Origin: Isochrysis galbana
Lineage: Eukaryota; Haptophyta; Isochrysidales; Isochrysidaceae
Assembly: GCA_018136815.1 (NCBI GenBank)
Contig: CM030943.1
Coordinates: 797,975 to 861,974 of the forward strand
DNA: 64,000 bases
Direction of reading: 5' to 3'
Below the pieces are notes generated by a model that worked only from the letters and a program-made list of their open reading frames with translations, was not told the DNA's origin and ran no database searches. Below are positions 1-10,345 of the stretch, piece by piece. The position numbers were made by a program, and so were the translations under genes. Every line of letters starts with the position of its first letter. The first letter of the stretch is position 1.

Positions 1-84
1 ACTCGTAGCGAATTCGGGACCTGATTGACCACGAAAAACTGGTTGCGTCGTCTCACAACAAGTAACATTACCAACTGCTTGCCC

Positions 85-774
85 TCACACGGTGCGCACT
101 TCGATGATTCGCGCTGTCTGGAAGCGCGTGTTGATCGAGCCCTCCACTGGCTGATCGTCCACAATTCTGAGCCCTGCCGATGCCACGATTTTGGCCACTT
201 GCGAGTGATATGTAACGACTCCAAAGTCGACCGTTGTGAGCATTCGTAAGAGAGGCTTGACATGCTCCATAATGGGAGACCGCACGTTCTGGAAGGTTTG
301 GGTGATGTAGATCGGCCCTCCGGGCACGACAAGCCGGCTGGCAGCGCGAAGTGCCTCAGGTGGGTCTGGCATGAGCGTCAGAGAGCCTGAGAAGTAGGCG
401 GCATCGAATTGCTGCCCGTTGAGGCGCAGATCTGTGAGATCATCATAGATTGAGCGGCAGTGCACCTTGATGCGGTCGCTTAGACCAGCGGAGGAAACCA
501 TGGCGGCCGCGCGGCGGATGTATGAGGCCTCGTAGTCAACACCTACTACCTCAAGCTGCCTCGACCGCACAGCGTCCGCATTGCGTATGAGCGCAGTTCC
601 AGTGCCGATTCCTATGTCGAGAAGCTTCGCCTTGGGCTGAAGGCGGCAGAGGACGGTGGCGTACCACTGGGCGGTCATCTTGACAATGAGCAGGTCGTAC
701 AGCGGTGCCATGAATGACCTAGCAAGAAGCACCGCAACCGCGCCCACAGCGGCGCAGAGGAAGAGCGAGCTCAT
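85..774 (-). CDS. Membrane-anchored class I SAM-dependent methyltransferase
   Basis: Single-exon frame giving 229 residues from the ATG at 774. The frame stays open upstream to 921, but the added residues look like 5' leader, whereas the 774 start opens directly into a hydrophobic helix (about residues 4-18) followed by a second hydrophobic patch to residue 31. Motif I is seen at residues 51-60 (LLDIGIGTGT), the acidic residue that usually holds the ribose at D80 (VVGVDYE), and a later motif around FDAAYFSGSLTLMPDP. This is a canonical Rossmann-fold methyltransferase with an N-terminal signal anchor, so it probably acts on a small molecule or lipid at a membrane. The substrate cannot be told from sequence. 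It stands alone, transcribed toward the window edge. A methyltransferase is nearly certain; the exact family is not. Confidence 0.8.
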   Translation of the reverse strand: MSSLFLCAAVGAVAVLLARSFMAPLYDLLIVKMTAQWYATVLCRLQPKAKLLDIGIGTGTALIRNADAVRSRQLEVVGVDYEASYIRRAAAMVSSAGLSDRIKVHCRSIYDDLTDLRLNGQQFDAAYFSGSLTLMPDPPEALRAASRLVVPGGPIYITQTFQNVRSPIMEHVKPLLRMLTTVDFGVVTYHSQVAKIVASAGLRIVDDQPVEGSINTRFQTARIIEVRTV

Positions 775-1832
775 CGTGCAGAGCAGGAAGCCCGTCGGCG
801 GAACCTTTCCCGCGCCAGGGGACGAGACCGAGGGTGGCGCGCGTCCGCGTGTACATACTCTACGGAGTACATAGTAATAGTGAGTGACCAGGCTACTTGC
901 TGCCAAGGTAAAAAGCTCCACACACAGCTCCAGAGGCTAGAGCTTCTCACTTCTCACTCAATAACGTTTTTTATGAACTCCAATAAAAAAGAGCTGGAAG
1001 GTGCTAGGGGGCTCATAGAGGCATCAGGGGCATGTTCGCGAAGAAATCCAGTCGCTTGCCTTCCTCTGCAGCCTGAGTGCTCACCGACAGCGACAGCTGT
1101 TCGTCGTGTTGGCATCACCTCCTCGCCCAAAAGTTTTTCGTCGCGAAGAAATCCAATCCCTTGCCTTTGTCGAAACAAGCGAATGCTTGTTCGTGGGGCA
1201 AGTCTCAAGGGGCATAGAGCACAGTCTTGAGAAAGAGAGAGGGAGCGCGCGCGCTACATGTACATGGCGACACAAGCCACGATCACACATCACTCACAAA
1301 ACCGCCCAGTCAACAAGAGAAAACAACTGAGCGTTAGTACCACTACTCCCACTAGCCCGGTACTATCACGACACCCCTCAGCGCACCTGCCCGCACGCCT
1401 TGAAGTGGTGGCACAGACACATACACATATGCATCCCTTCAAATCTCCCCCCTCGCAAACCCCCGGCTCCCATTAATAACTCTCCACAAGCTACAATGAG
1501 GGAAAACCCAGTGAGGCGGACCGACCTACGTCGGGCGACTCACCGGGAAAAAACACCGGGGGGGGGGGGAGGGACCTCTCGTCGAGAAGCAGAACGGCCC
1601 TTACAGCTCGCGCCGCGAGCAGTCCTCGAAGAAATAAATGACTGCGCCCCCCGATACCTGCCACAAGGACGTCTTGAGCCACTCCCTTCCTCTCTTCCTC
1701 TTGTCGCCAGCCGCCCCCCTTCGCCCGTTTGCTAACGCAAACGGGGCCCGTTTCTTACCGCACTCCATCGGGGGGGGTGCAAAACCCCCCCTCTCCCTCT
1801 CTCCATTCTCCTCCACCCCTCTCCCTGCGGCG
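775..1832. other. Intergenic, no gene seen
   Basis: No supported gene. It holds an imperfect direct duplication (sequence beginning TCGCGAAGAAATCCA at 1036 and again at 1141, 105 bp apart), a G-run near 1559-1570 and a pyrimidine-rich stretch at 1680-1825. The short open frames here have no recognisable protein character. Confidence 0.5.
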
Positions 1833-2236
1833 CGTCGCCATGCGGCGCGCCACGGCCTGCTCTCAGAGGGCCTTTGGGGGCTCCCAGAGGGCCAGCAAGG
1901 GCAGCTCAGGGGGGATTGGAGGCTGGGGCTCAGCCCCTGGCCCTCCCCGCCTCTCTCACGCTTGCCACGCTGGCCATTGGAGCCTCCCAGTGGCCTCTGT
2001 ATGCCTGGCGACCAGGGGAGGGGGGGGGGTCAGCTCGAGGGCAGGCCCAGTATGGGCGTGGGAGTGCGAGTCGCGGCCCGCGCCCACGAAGGGTCTGGGC
2101 CAGGATGATGATTGCCCAGCCCCTGCCAGAGGGCAGGGGCTGAGGTTGATTGTACGGGCCCACCCCGGGGGGTGTCCGCGATGGAGAGAGGGGGGCGCGA
2201 GGCCCCCATTGACCCCCACTTATAAAAGTAGGTTGC
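1833..2236 (+). repeat. Dispersed GC-rich repeat B, copy 1
   Basis: About 400 bp that reappear in inverted orientation at 18106-18508. Shared landmarks are the GCCATGCGGCGCGCC block at one end, a run around GGCTGGGGCTCAGCCCCTGG, the CCTGCCAGAGGGCAGGGG hairpin-like segment, and GACCCCCACTTAT at the other end. Gaps in the match occur mainly in homopolymers. No coding capacity is preserved between the copies, so this looks like a non-autonomous element or a fragment of one. Confidence 0.8.
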
Positions 2237-2464
2237 CGCCCAGTCAACAAAGGGACACTCCGAAAACTCATGTAAACAGTCGCCACAATCAAAGAAACGA
2301 GTCCGGAGAAGAATGCAGCCAACCGAAACGAAGCCACAACGAAGAGTCTCGAAGTAAACGGCGATCACTTCTCAAGAACACAATGCCCATCCTAAATAAA
2401 GTTAATAAAGACACACAAGCCATCGGATCCGTCGAGAGTATTGTGGAAATACTCTGGATCCAAC

Positions 2465-2902
2465 CAGTGATGGTGCATCAGTACTGACGTCAGCTTTTTA
2501 CATCAGTGTCAGTTCACCTCAAGCTGACAACTGATGTCAGTTGTCAGTTGTCAGCAGCTTGGAGCGGGGAGAAAAACAAAACCCGCAGTCCTCTTTACTT
2601 TCTACAGCCAAAGAAAAAAATGAAAAATCTGCCAAGCTGGGATTCGAACCCATGCCCAGCGTCGCACACCGCACGCGCAGGGCAACCTGAGCCGCTAAGG
2701 GCCCGTCAACAGACCAGCATTGGGCGTTATGTGGTATTTAGATTTGCAGCAAAGACACAGGTCACTGATGTCAGCTGATATTCTGCTCGCTCAGAGCCTT
2801 TGAGGTGATGTCAGCTGATGGACCTCATCAGCTGACATCAGCTACTGATGTCAGTGTTAGCTCGAAATTGGTGTCAGCTGACGGACTGATGCACCATCAC
2901 TG
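2465..2902. mobile_element. hAT-type MITE with 8-bp target duplication
   Basis: The element is bounded by perfect 18-bp terminal inverted repeats, CAGTGATGGTGCATCAGT at 2465-2482 and its reverse complement at 2885-2902. These are flanked by identical 8-bp direct repeats GATCCAAC at 2457-2464 and 2903-2910. An 8-bp target duplication with CAG-type ends is the hallmark of the hAT superfamily. Subterminal regions are full of TGATGTCAG/CTGACATCA motifs, including a 15-bp inverted repeat (2806-2820 with 2826-2840), which fits the subterminal transposase-binding sites of hAT elements. There is no transposase, so it would be non-autonomous, and the perfect ends suggest a recent insertion. Confidence 0.9.
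2630..2710 (-). other. tRNA-like Pol III unit inside the MITE
   Basis: On the minus strand there is a box-A-like TTAGCGGCTCAGG (2698-2686) and, 35 bp on, a perfect box B GGTTCGAATCC (2650-2640), followed at once by two T-runs that would terminate RNA polymerase III. The T-arm folds apart from one mismatch, and a four-pair D-stem is possible. The 5' side does not pair with the expected acceptor 3' strand, so a functional tRNA is unlikely. It is better called a tRNA pseudogene or tRNA-derived SINE head carried by the MITE. Confidence 0.55.
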
Positions 2903-2910
2903 GATCCAAC

Positions 2911-3542
2911 AGCCTTCCTCTGCAACCATTTGAAGCCGATGGATCTACTCGCGCCAGGCAGCTTGAGCTTCGAACTCACGGAATGGATGGAAGTGGTGGT
3001 GCACAATTTTATCAAGCATCAAGCACCCTGTAGTGTGGATCAATGAGATTCGCTTCGACCCGGTGCTACGGTGACGGTCGTCGCATGGGAATGGGCAAAC
3101 GTGGACGTGGTCAGGCACTTGTGTCCCAAGATTGGTGTCAACGTTGAGGTGGCTGGCTCGAATGTGGATGGATGCTGAGTGGAGCGATGCATGCGTTGCC
3201 GCGCATGCGCAAACGGCGCGATAGCGATAGCGGTAGTACTGACCGGTGCCGACCGACACCTCACACCTCTGCTCGCTTATGCTTATTGACGAATTGTGAT
3301 GGCCCATAGGGACTGAGGGCAATGAGGAAGGAGGCATGCCGGCGGCAGGCGCGGCGGAGGAGACGACTTCAGAGGGGCTGACGGGCTGAAGCCCGTCAGC
3401 AGAGGAAGGCGGGCAGGCGGGCTTGGGCGAGGGCGAGGACGGCGGCGAGAGCGACATGAAACGAGCGGCGAGAGGCGAGGGTGAGTGTGAGGAGGGCTGT
3501 GATGGCAGGGGCTGGCGAGGCGAGGCGAGTTTGTTGGGTACG
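2911..3542. other. Intergenic, no gene seen
   Basis: No recognisable coding region. The minus-strand frames at 2945-3685 are Ser/Pro-rich without domain features and overlap the start of dispersed repeat A. Confidence 0.4.
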
Positions 3543-4140
3543 AGTGTTACGAGAGCGAGAACGACGAGAGCGAGAGCGACGACGGATGACGACTGACGAC
3601 AAGACGACGGACAGAGACACCCAGGAAAACACCCCGACTCTCGCCCCACGACTTTCTCACATAACTCGACTGAAATCAAACCCAAACACTCCGGCCAGAC
3701 AACGACGGACGACGATCAGAAGGCGATCTGTCGGCGATCCCGTCTGGAAGGGGAATCGCACCATAACGGAAACGAGGGGCAATCCTGCCGCGCAGGATTC
3801 CAAGAGACCTACCGAATAAGACGAAAGGAGTGCGATGTGCCTCAGGGAGAGATACGAAGAGGTCGCAAATTAAACCTAATTGCCCCCTGAAGCAGATAAA
3901 GAAACGCAGGGGAGATAGCAAATTAAACCTATTTGCGAGGCGCCTCGGAGGAAGAAAGGTAGGGAAACTTCCCTTCTCTTTCGAGAGAAAGAGAGAGGGC
4001 GCTCCACAACCCACGATCCCATACATCCAAGCGAAGCTTTTGACCGAGAACGAGAACGAGAGAATTATAACGATAAATACCGAACGACGAAGAGAAGAGC
4101 GAAGCCTAACGAGTGTCGATTCGCGAATGCGACACCCCCC
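3543..4140 (+). repeat. Dispersed repeat A, copy 1 (longest)
   Basis: About 600 bp. The second half (from about 3718) matches 24597-25182 in the same orientation, and the first half matches 39400-39725 in reverse. Shared blocks include AGAAGGCGATC, CCCGTCTGGAAGGGGAATCG, CAGGATTCCAA, GGAGATACGAAG, ATTAAACCT and CGAACGACGAAG. It lies on the 3' side of the minus-strand gypsy pol at 5083-5903, so it could be that element's LTR with solo copies elsewhere; this link is inference only. Confidence 0.8.
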
Positions 4141-4350
4141 TGCTAGGATCGAGCGTCCCGCGAGGAAAGAAGAGAACCTAACGGACATCGGAGAGCTCCA
4201 AGCAAGCCACGAGAAAGGCAGAAGAGCAATCCTGAACGAGACCGAATGAGCCAAGAGCGAAGAGCGAATAAATCCGAAGAGCGAATGAAACAATAAATCG
4301 AGAAGTTACGAATTACGAACAACGAACAATCGAGGACCGATGAGAACGGA

Positions 4351-4560
4351 GAACGACGAGAATCGAGAATCGAGAGCGAGAAACGAAGAACGCGGAACGA
4401 CGAGAATCGAGAATCGAGAGCGAGAAACGAAGAACGCGGAACGACGAGAATCAAGAATCGAGAGCGAGAAACGAAGAACGATAAGGACGCGGAATGATGA
4501 GAATCGAGAATCGAAGAACGAACGACGAACGACGAACGACGAACGACGAACGACGAACTA
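4351..4560. repeat. 44-bp minisatellite plus 7-bp tandem run
   Basis: A 44-bp unit beginning GAACGACGAGAATC starts at 4351, 4395 and 4439, the third copy being drifted. It is followed at about 4510-4557 by repeats of the heptamer CGAACGA. The unit is built from shorter GAGAATC/GAACGA blocks, so it probably grew by slippage. Confidence 0.85.
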
Positions 4561-5082
4561 TAAGAATAGTGCGCGACGATCGAAGAGACAGGGAGTACCA
4601 CACCCGTCCGGACGATAAGGTGTAGAATCGGCGGCCGGCGCGGCAGACCGCAGGACTCAACGCTGCAACCCATCCCCTGCTCTCTTTTACGAGAGTTTTA
4701 CCTGGATGTTTGGGCGGTGTGGCGGCACCCAAGTTACAACGCGGCGTCTCCTGTTCTTCGATATATGAGTAGTCGAACAGCCAACGGCGAAAGGCGGCGA
4801 GATATCACGACGGGCTCGGCACGTCACGCGCGAGCTAAACGACGAGGTACGGGGGTCTCCTGACAGAGCGCAGCGAAAGGGGAGGGAGATCCATCCTCCG
4901 TGGTCGAAAGGGGGGCGAGCCATACCTCACTTCCCGCGGGGGGAACTATTCGGCGGCCGCGGGGGGAAAATTCGGCGACCGCGGGGGGGAACTGGAAAAG
5001 AATTCCCGTACGTTCCCGTACCGCGATCAAACGTCAACGACGGCGTTGAGAGATATCTGAAGGGGCGTGACAGTCGCGACTG
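4561..5082. other. 3' flank of gypsy pol; possible LTR region
   Basis: This lies directly downstream of the minus-strand pol stop, with no gene. Around 4937-4992 there are three imperfect copies of a unit of about 24 bp built on CCGCGGGGGGAA and TTCGGCG. I could not identify clear LTR ends. Confidence 0.3.
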
Positions 5083-5903
5083 TCAGAAGAACGCAGAGGG
5101 TGTATCGAGGAGAGAGACGAGGGTGCGATCCGATGGCGACAGGCGTGCGAGAGCCTCGGAGCGACAGCGAACGAAGGTAGGCGAGGCAAGGGCAGCGTGC
5201 GCAAATGAGTGGGAGCCAAACCACGGGGAACCGCGCGACGATCCCGACGAGTACCACCACTGCCCGAGGACGAAGACCGCGTGCTGCGGCCGCATCATTG
5301 GACCTGCAGGGTTGGCAACAGACGGGCGGGCTGAGACGGGCAAATGGGAGACATGAGCAATGGGGCCACTGTGCGAGGACGGTGCGAGACGAGGCGAGCG
5401 GCGCGGGGCCTGATGATCCGAGCCGGTGGTCTCGGATCCCACGGGAGCTTCGATCGCGTGCGACGTCGGCGGGGTTGAGACGGTCTGAGATTGTGATTCT
5501 GCAGCCCGCTTTCTCATCTGAGGCTTACGAAGAGGCGGGAAGGGGTGAGCATCATCATAGGCGGTGACGAGTGACTCGCAGCGGCGAAGCAGTTCGGCTA
5601 GCGGCTCCCATGTGGCCGCAGCTTTCGCGTAACCACGCCACTTGACGAGATACTGCCTGGAATCACCTCGACCCTTGCGGTCAAGGAGTGAATCCACCAG
5701 ATACTCATCTCTTTGGACGGGGTCTTCATCTGTGAGGGTATAGTAGGGACGGAGGTTAGTCACATGCACCTCCTCGGAGAGGAGGCGATTTTCTTGGTCG
5801 CGTAGTCGGTAGCGGCCAGCGCCAAGCGCCTCAGCAATGCGGTATGGTCCACTGTAGTGGTAGAGGAGCTTGTTGCGGTGTCCTGGAATCTTGCGAACCA
5901 CCC
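5083..5903 (-). pseudogene. 3' end of Ty3/gypsy chromovirus pol (integrase C-terminus and chromodomain)
   Basis: The open minus-strand frame runs out of gap 1 to a stop at 5083. From its N-terminal side it shows the integrase C-terminal module (KLLYHYSGPYRIAEALGAG and RYRLRDQ), then a linker, then a chromodomain with aromatic cage positions visible (DEYLVDSLLDRK, QYLVKWRGY, TWEPLAEL). A Ser/Pro-rich tail follows. That order is diagnostic of chromoviruses, whose chromodomain directs integration to chromatin. Reverse transcriptase and the integrase core lie beyond the gap, so completeness cannot be judged; the visible part has no stop or frameshift. It faces the FANCI gene across the gap. Confidence 0.85.
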
Positions 5904-6003
5904 NNNNNNNNNNNNNNNNNNNNNNNNNNNNNNNNNNNNNNNNNNNNNNNNNNNNNNNNNNNNNNNNNNNNNNNNNNNNNNNNNNNNNNNNNNNNNNNNN
6001 NNN
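5904..6003. other. Assembly gap 1 (100 N)
   Basis: Exactly 100 N, the usual placeholder for a gap of unknown size. It joins a retroelement on the left to the middle of FANCI on the right, so substantial sequence is probably missing. Confidence 0.98.
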
Positions 6004-9000
6004 CCGCAACGGCTCGACCGTGAGCAGCTCGGCCACATTCAAGGCGCAGTCGTGCTTCACATCCAGCTCGCTGTCAAGCAAGACCAGGCACTCGGCGTCG
6101 CGCTACTCAAGATGGTCAAGAGCGGACACATGCAGCTTGGCAACTTCTCATTGTCCCTGCTCCTTTCCCTTGCGAGGATTCGACGCTTCGAAGAGTCCAC
6201 AATCACATGCATTATCGGCCTGATCCGCTCTGCTGTGCAGCTCCGCGCCTGGTGAGTGCCGCACAACCCTCGCGTGCCGCGCCTGCCACGGACCGCACAA
6301 GGCTGACTTCCTAGCCCATCCGCTGTTGCAGGTGTGCCTCCTCGCCCTGGATGGCGGAGCTTGCGCAGCGGCTAGGGCCGCTGCTCCGTCCCGAGGATTT
6401 GCTGCTTGAGGCTGTCCGCGCCTCATCGGTGGGTGCGTGGGACCATCTCGTCCCTTCGCTAGTATCCCTCTCATCTTCTCTGCTCGACCTCCCGCCGCCG
6501 TCCGCCCAAGCAGCTGCTCTAATTGCCGCGCCCGAGACGGCGAACGAGGAGGCTCTGCATGATCGGCTTCCAGACGCTACTCGCCTCCCTCAGCTCGGCA
6601 AGACGATGCTTGTCGAAACCTTTGTGCTGCACTCTATGGTCCGTGCTGAGGTGATGGAGGCGATATGTTCCCGCGTCGTGGCCCGCGGCGACTCCGTGCA
6701 GCATTGGGTCGCGCTGCTGCAGGACCTCGTGGGCAAGCAGCCAACCCTTGTCCTTGATCATATCGGGCGGCTCAAACAGCTCCTCGAGTATGTGCTCCAC
6801 CTGCCGCCCGCCGTCGCGGCCCCCATGCTACGCTCCTTCCTGCCGTTGCAGCGCCAGCGGCCCGACTTGCGCGATCAGCTCATCCTGCTGCTCCGCAAGG
6901 CCATGTTCCACCGAGAAGAGGAGCTCCGCCTGACGGCGGTCCACGGCTTCCTGCAGCTGCTCCACGGAACCGCTGAGGTGACCGAGGCCACCTCCAACGG
7001 TGCCTCGTCGACAGTCTCGGTGTCTCTCCAATTCCAGCTAGAGCTCCTCGGTTTCATTCGCCGATCTTTCAGCCAGCAGGCGTCCATCCGTTCTGTGTTG
7101 TACGACGGTCTTGTCGTCGTCTTTGAACAGCAATCGCAATTGCGAGAGCTCATCTCGGAGCTGCTCACCAATCAGCTTCGCCATTACCACATCGAGCTAG
7201 CAACGGAAGACGCATACAGGGGAGATACGCAGATAGATATGTCGCTGCGCAGGGGAATGATGGCTGAGGCGCCGCTTTCGATGCAGGTTTCTTCCGCCCG
7301 CATGACCCTCATGCGTCGGGCAAGGCGCGCCACCCACCCGCCCTAGGGAATGTGCACTATGCTAAGCTTGTTGCCGACCGGCTCGTTCTCAGGCTTGTCT
7401 TCGGGCCTCTACCGGAGCAAATGGCGAGGAGACGGTGGTTGTGGTCGAGCCGCTGCCGGACCTGATCCGCGCAATCGTGCGCTGCGCTAGATGCGCCGGC
7501 GAATCCGAGGCGACACCACCTCCAAGCTTGGTCTCGTTGCGCACCCTGATGGCGGGGATTGTGCGTCGCTTCAGTGCGTGCAGCTTGCCGTCGCTCGGGC
7601 TCTCGGAGAAATGTGAGATGTCACAGGTAAGAGCATAATATTGCCCGCCCAGGCGTGATGCCGCATTAGGGATGATCGCGGCTGCACAGAGTACGTGCTC
7701 TCTCTGCGGCTTGTCCGCGCCGATGTGACACCAATTCACGCTCGTCCTCATACTTGCAGGCTTCATCGATGGGCGCAATGGCGCTTGCTCGTGCGGGACT
7801 TCTAGAGCGCGTGCTGGAGTCTTTGCTCGAGTGGAGCGTGCTCTGTGATACAGCCGGCGGCGAGGATACGGAACAGCCGCCATCGAGCGCGCCGTCCCAG
7901 CTCACCGTCTCCTCGCATCTCCTCCCCGAAAGCGCCCGCCTCCTCTTCAAGCTACTCGTGGAGCTAAGCGCCCGTGTCAAGGAGGTCAAGGCCCCACCGC
8001 GTGGAAGGAAGCCCATTGGCGTGCCCAAGTCAATTGGTATCTCATTGTCATTGGGCGCTTGCGAGCGAGTTCTCAAGGGGGTGCTCGCTGACCAAGCCGT
8101 CGCTTCAACGGGCAGAGGCTCCCACTTTGTGCGGCATATTTTGCGTGCATGTGAAGCGCAGGCTCGACGAGTGGCCGCTAACGCTATGGCGGCACTGCGC
8201 TCTGGGCAGCTGCATCCGAACGAGTCACATCTCAATGATCTACGCTCCATCGCCACTGTCGGACGCCTTCTCCTCGAGTTTGTGCCGCACGCTGAGGCTC
8301 AAACTGGTAAGGAGGCGCCATCGGGGAAGCTGCATGCCAACCCGCTCACTGGCGAGAAAGACACTCCGGGCGCCACTGCGAGGCCCGTTGGCAAGGGCGT
8401 GGAGAAGGCCGTTCGTTCTACTATGGCCTCAAGGCTTCAGCTCGTGCTCGAGGCTGCCCTGGCGTGCGTGACCGCGCTGTCAAGCTCTCCATCACTAGTG
8501 CCGCTCCGCATCATGCTTGCCCGTGCAAATCGCAGCGACGAGGCCAACCGTGTGCGTGTTGGTAACGAGGGCGATGCGCAAGCCGCTCCGACAGACGTCT
8601 GCGCACTCTCCCTAATCGAAGATTACGTCATGCAGGAGCTACTCCCACTTGCTCAACGCCTAGCGTATGACGACTCGCACCGTGAAGCTGAGGCTGCCCT
8701 TGCGATCGCTTCGCACTTGACAAATGCGCTTCCGTCGAGTCGGCTGACCAAGGCGCATGCGTGGGCAGCATCCGTGTGCAAACAGGAGGCACACTTGTCG
8801 CTCGCACTTCGCAAGAGCTTCTTGGCCAACTACCTCCATTTGGAGAGAGCAAGCTCGAGCGGACGGTTTGGTTCTGCTGCTGTAGCGAAAGAATTATATC
8901 TACTGCTTGGCGACAATCTTAAAGACGACGATGATGTGGAGGAACCAGCACAACGACTGGGCATGCTCGAGGAGGGCAGTGCCAACTCGATGTGCTCGCC

Positions 9001-9748
9001 CCTCATCGACACTCTCGACGCTGAACTTGTTGAACTGTCACACGCATCTTCGATCATGATGCAAGCCATGGAGCGCGCGCGAGTTGACGTTTCGTACAAG
9101 GGCGCTATCGACCCTGAGGTCGATGCGCTCGAACACTCGATTTGCGAGCGCTACAAGCATGTGGCCGGAACGATGCGGATGCTACTCAAGTCGCAGATCG
9201 AGGGCGGGCCGGCGCAAGCTTTGCTACGATCGTGCACAACGTTTTTCAAGCAGTTGGAGGCGGTATTCAAGGCTGTCAAGTCGCCGTCCAAGCGCATGGA
9301 AATGCTCCTTGCCCACGTGTGTGGTGAGACCGGGGTGACGGTGTCCATGTATGGGCTTCTAGGCTTCTCGTCGTCGTCCGATGCGATGGGGGAGTCGTCG
9401 GCACGTGTGATCAAGGAGGCGAAGATCGTGCCGGCGCTCATCTTCCAGCTCGAACGCTTCGAAGCTGCAGTGGTCAAGCTCTCAAAGTCGTCTGGGCGCG
9501 ACCTTCTCCGCTTCATGAAGCGCGCTACCGCCCGTGACTTTAAAATACAGGCTGAAGAGGTGGTGAACGCCATCCGGAAGGCGGAGGAGATTCAAAAGGA
9601 GGAGGATGGCGGCAGGAAAGGGCGTAAGAAGCGGGCCTGCGGAGCTGGGAGCAGGGGCAACAGTGCGAAGCGAGGTAAGACAGGCGATCAAGAGGCGGAA
9701 GGTTGTGTTGAGATCGACGAGGACGACATGGGCGAGGAAGAGGAGTGA
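6004..9748 (+). CDS. FANCI: Fanconi anemia group I protein (FANCI), 5' end missing in gap
   Basis: Partner of FANCD2 in the clamp that coordinates interstrand crosslink repair. Four exons can be joined in frame: 6004-6251, 6332-7286, 7393-7626 and 7760-9748. Donors are GTGAGT, GTTTCT and GTAAGA, each with an AG acceptor; introns are 80, 106 and 133 bp with phases 2, 0 and 0. The visible 1,141 residues run from the helical repeats just after the N-terminus (SLLLSLARIRRFE) through the solenoid. The segment LLLRKAMF carries the lysine equivalent to the ubiquitinated K523 of human FANCI (codon 6897-6899). The protein ends in the family's conserved block (VPALIFQLERFE, TARDFKIQAEE) and a basic tail like the nuclear signal of the animal protein. 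Roughly 190 N-terminal residues are absent compared with the usual length of about 1,330. The SQ phospho-cluster just after the ubiquitin site in vertebrates is not seen here. Identification rests on collinear motif order. Confidence 0.92.
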
Positions 9749-9875
9749 TGGTCGGAACCATCCGTTATGAGGAGTGCCTATATGACTACATTAGAGCACT
9801 TATTACCTCCCTATAGCGAATCTCCGCGAACCTCTGCTAGTATACGCCAAAAGTCCGACGAGTCATAGAATTTGT

Positions 9876-9983
9876 CTGGACAATCCAATCTCCAACTCAG
9901 AGATCATCCGGGCCATTCGGCAGCTGGCCAAAGGGAAATGCCGGCGGGCCTATTACAACAATAGGTTCGCTTTAGCCAACTAA
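9876..9983 (+). pseudogene. Fragment of LINE-type reverse transcriptase
   Basis: A 35-codon open stretch reads like the start of a non-LTR reverse-transcriptase domain, where the family has an EI..AI..L..GK motif; here it is SEIIRAIRQLAKGK. It ends in a stop at the point where repeat C begins, so the rest has been truncated or replaced. It is short, so the assignment is tentative. Confidence 0.4.
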
Positions 9984-10345
9984 GTTTATACTTGGTTCGC
10001 CCATGGGGGGGCACGAGCCCCCCCCCTCCACTCCTCCCCTGCCATGGGGGAGGATGGGAGGATCCACCCATCCTCCTGGCATGCTTGATGGCTTGCCGGG
10101 AGCTGGCACTGCCATGCTAGCGCACGCACTCTCTCACTGGCAGGCTTGCGCCTGCCTCCTGCCTCGCGCGCGCCCTGGCCTATCGTGGTCAGCCCAACGC
10201 TCCAAACCCCCCTCCCCCCCGGTCGACAGGCAGACGGGTGCAGATTGGGGGCTCCAGAGGCTCAGGAGCGCCAGCGAAGGAGAGGCAGAGGAGGCCAGGG
10301 CCTAAAGCCTCCTCTGCCCTTTGAGCGCTGGCCTCCAGGAGCATC
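9977..10345 (+). repeat. Dispersed GC-rich repeat C, copy 1
   Basis: It shares with 23655-24005, in the same orientation, the opening CAACTAAGTTTATACTT, the block TTCGCCCATGGGGG with CACGAGCCCCC, CTCCACTCCTCCCCTGCCAT, and a later GCCAGCGA..GAGAGGCAG segment. The internal parts also resemble repeat B, so B and C may be diverged subfamilies. Confidence 0.75.

Noticed and set aside
2630-2710. Functional tRNA gene
   Set aside because: Box A, box B and terminator are present, but the acceptor stem does not pair and the anticodon loop is unclear, so it is described as tRNA-like.
4351-4560. CRISPR-like array
   Set aside because: The 44-bp units are directly adjacent with no unique spacers; it is a minisatellite in eukaryotic DNA.
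2945-4673. Minus-strand Ser/Arg-rich frames (2945-3685, 3676-4293, 4143-4673)
   Set aside because: They lie in repeat A and the GAACGAC minisatellite and show no conserved domain.
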